A stretch of DNA of 5,201 bases from JBKPFU01 sp046728975 (GTDB taxonomy: Bacteria > Actinomycetota > Thermoleophilia > Gaiellales > Gaiellaceae). Location of the stretch: positions 1 through 5,201 of the forward strand of contig JBKPFU010000011.1 of the NCBI GenBank assembly GCA_046728975.1. The letters run 5' to 3'. Positions within the stretch are counted from its first letter, which is position 1, and every line of letters starts with the position of its first letter. The position numbers and the translations under genes were made by a program. The notes under the pieces are model-generated. The model did not search any database, was not told the origin of the DNA, and worked only from the letters and a program-made list of their open reading frames with translations. Below, piece by piece: positions 4,990 through 5,201 of the stretch.

Positions 4990-4995
4990 CGGGGC

Positions 4996-5201
4996 GTGGA
5001 CCACGCTCACCCGCATCAGCACTCCGGCAATCACCGCGCGCTTGCTCTGGCGCTGTCGCTGATTGCCGGGCTCATGGCCGGCGAGATCGTGGCCGGGATC
5101 ATTGCCGACTCGCTGGCGCTGCTCGCCGACGCCGGGCACATGCTCACGGACGCGGCCGCGCTCGGCCTTGCGCTGTTTGCGGCCGCCGTCGCTCAACGTC
5201 C
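4996..5201 (+). CDS. CDF-family divalent-metal (zinc/cobalt/cadmium) exporter, CzcD-like (partial, N-terminus only)
   Basis: From GTG 4996 the first 68 residues are visible before the right edge; the family is usually about 300 residues. The N-terminus is histidine-rich (H3, H5, H7, H9, H13), typical of metal-binding tails of zinc-type CDF proteins. TM1 follows at about 15-36. Then comes the hallmark SLALLADAGHMLTDAAALG (39-57), in which H48-x3-D52 forms half of the transport-site metal ligands on TM2. The fold works as a homodimeric metal/proton antiporter in the cytoplasmic membrane. It diverges from the minus-strand reading frames with 76 nt between starts, so metal-dependent control may lie there. 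No standard Shine-Dalgarno is present (only GGGG just before the start). Zinc is the likeliest substrate, but metal choice cannot be read from this fragment. Confidence 0.9.
   Translation, partial: MDHAHPHQHSGNHRALALALSLIAGLMAGEIVAGIIADSLALLADAGHMLTDAAALGLALFAAAVAQR

Noticed and set aside
4546..5196. Long N-terminal extension of the thioredoxin-like frame
   Set aside because: It runs antisense through the CDF exporter start, and the part directly before ATG 4545 has weak coding character; only the 4866-4542 part is kept as a possible broken ORF.

Overview
The window is GC-rich DNA. Genuine reading frames show strong G/C preference at third codon positions, and GTG starts are frequent. This suits an actinobacterial-type organism, possibly a deep-branching lineage such as Thermoleophilia. 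That placement is inferred from composition and protein style, not from a marker gene.

Layout. (1) Bases 3-926, minus strand: most of an NAD(P)-dependent Gfo/Idh/MocA-family sugar/inositol dehydrogenase that runs off the left edge. (2) Bases 927-1013: an 87-nt divergent intergenic region that must hold the start signals for both directions. (3) Bases 1014-4252, plus strand: a complete three-gene CUT2-class sugar ABC importer in the order binding protein (XylF-like), single-domain ATPase, permease (XylH-like). A perfect 14-bp hairpin lies between the first two genes. A 106-nt gap with several inverted repeats lies between the second and third. (4) Bases 4249-4545, minus strand: a small thioredoxin-fold protein that converges on the permease, with stop codons overlapping by 4 nt. 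(5) Bases 4546-4995, minus strand: about 450 nt with no secure gene. It holds a 47-codon ORF with a strong Shine-Dalgarno and what looks like a frame-broken ORF whose stop overlaps the thioredoxin-like start as ATGA. (6) Bases 4996-5201, plus strand: the first 68 codons of a CDF-family divalent-metal exporter.

How it works together. The binding protein would capture a pentose or related polyol outside the membrane. Two ATPase copies and two permease copies would import it. The divergent dehydrogenase closely resembles the B. subtilis YvaA/IolW and E. coli YdgJ group (scyllo-inositol 2-dehydrogenase type), so it may oxidise the imported compound or a derivative. The right-hand genes (thioredoxin-like, CDF exporter) look unrelated to sugar uptake.

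No mobile element, CRISPR array, tRNA/rRNA or phage feature was seen. Most of the window is an ordinary transporter locus. The points worth a second look are the intergenic RNA structures, the very cationic non-lipoprotein binding protein, the thioredoxin fold with a broken CxxC motif, and the disrupted region at 4542-4919.
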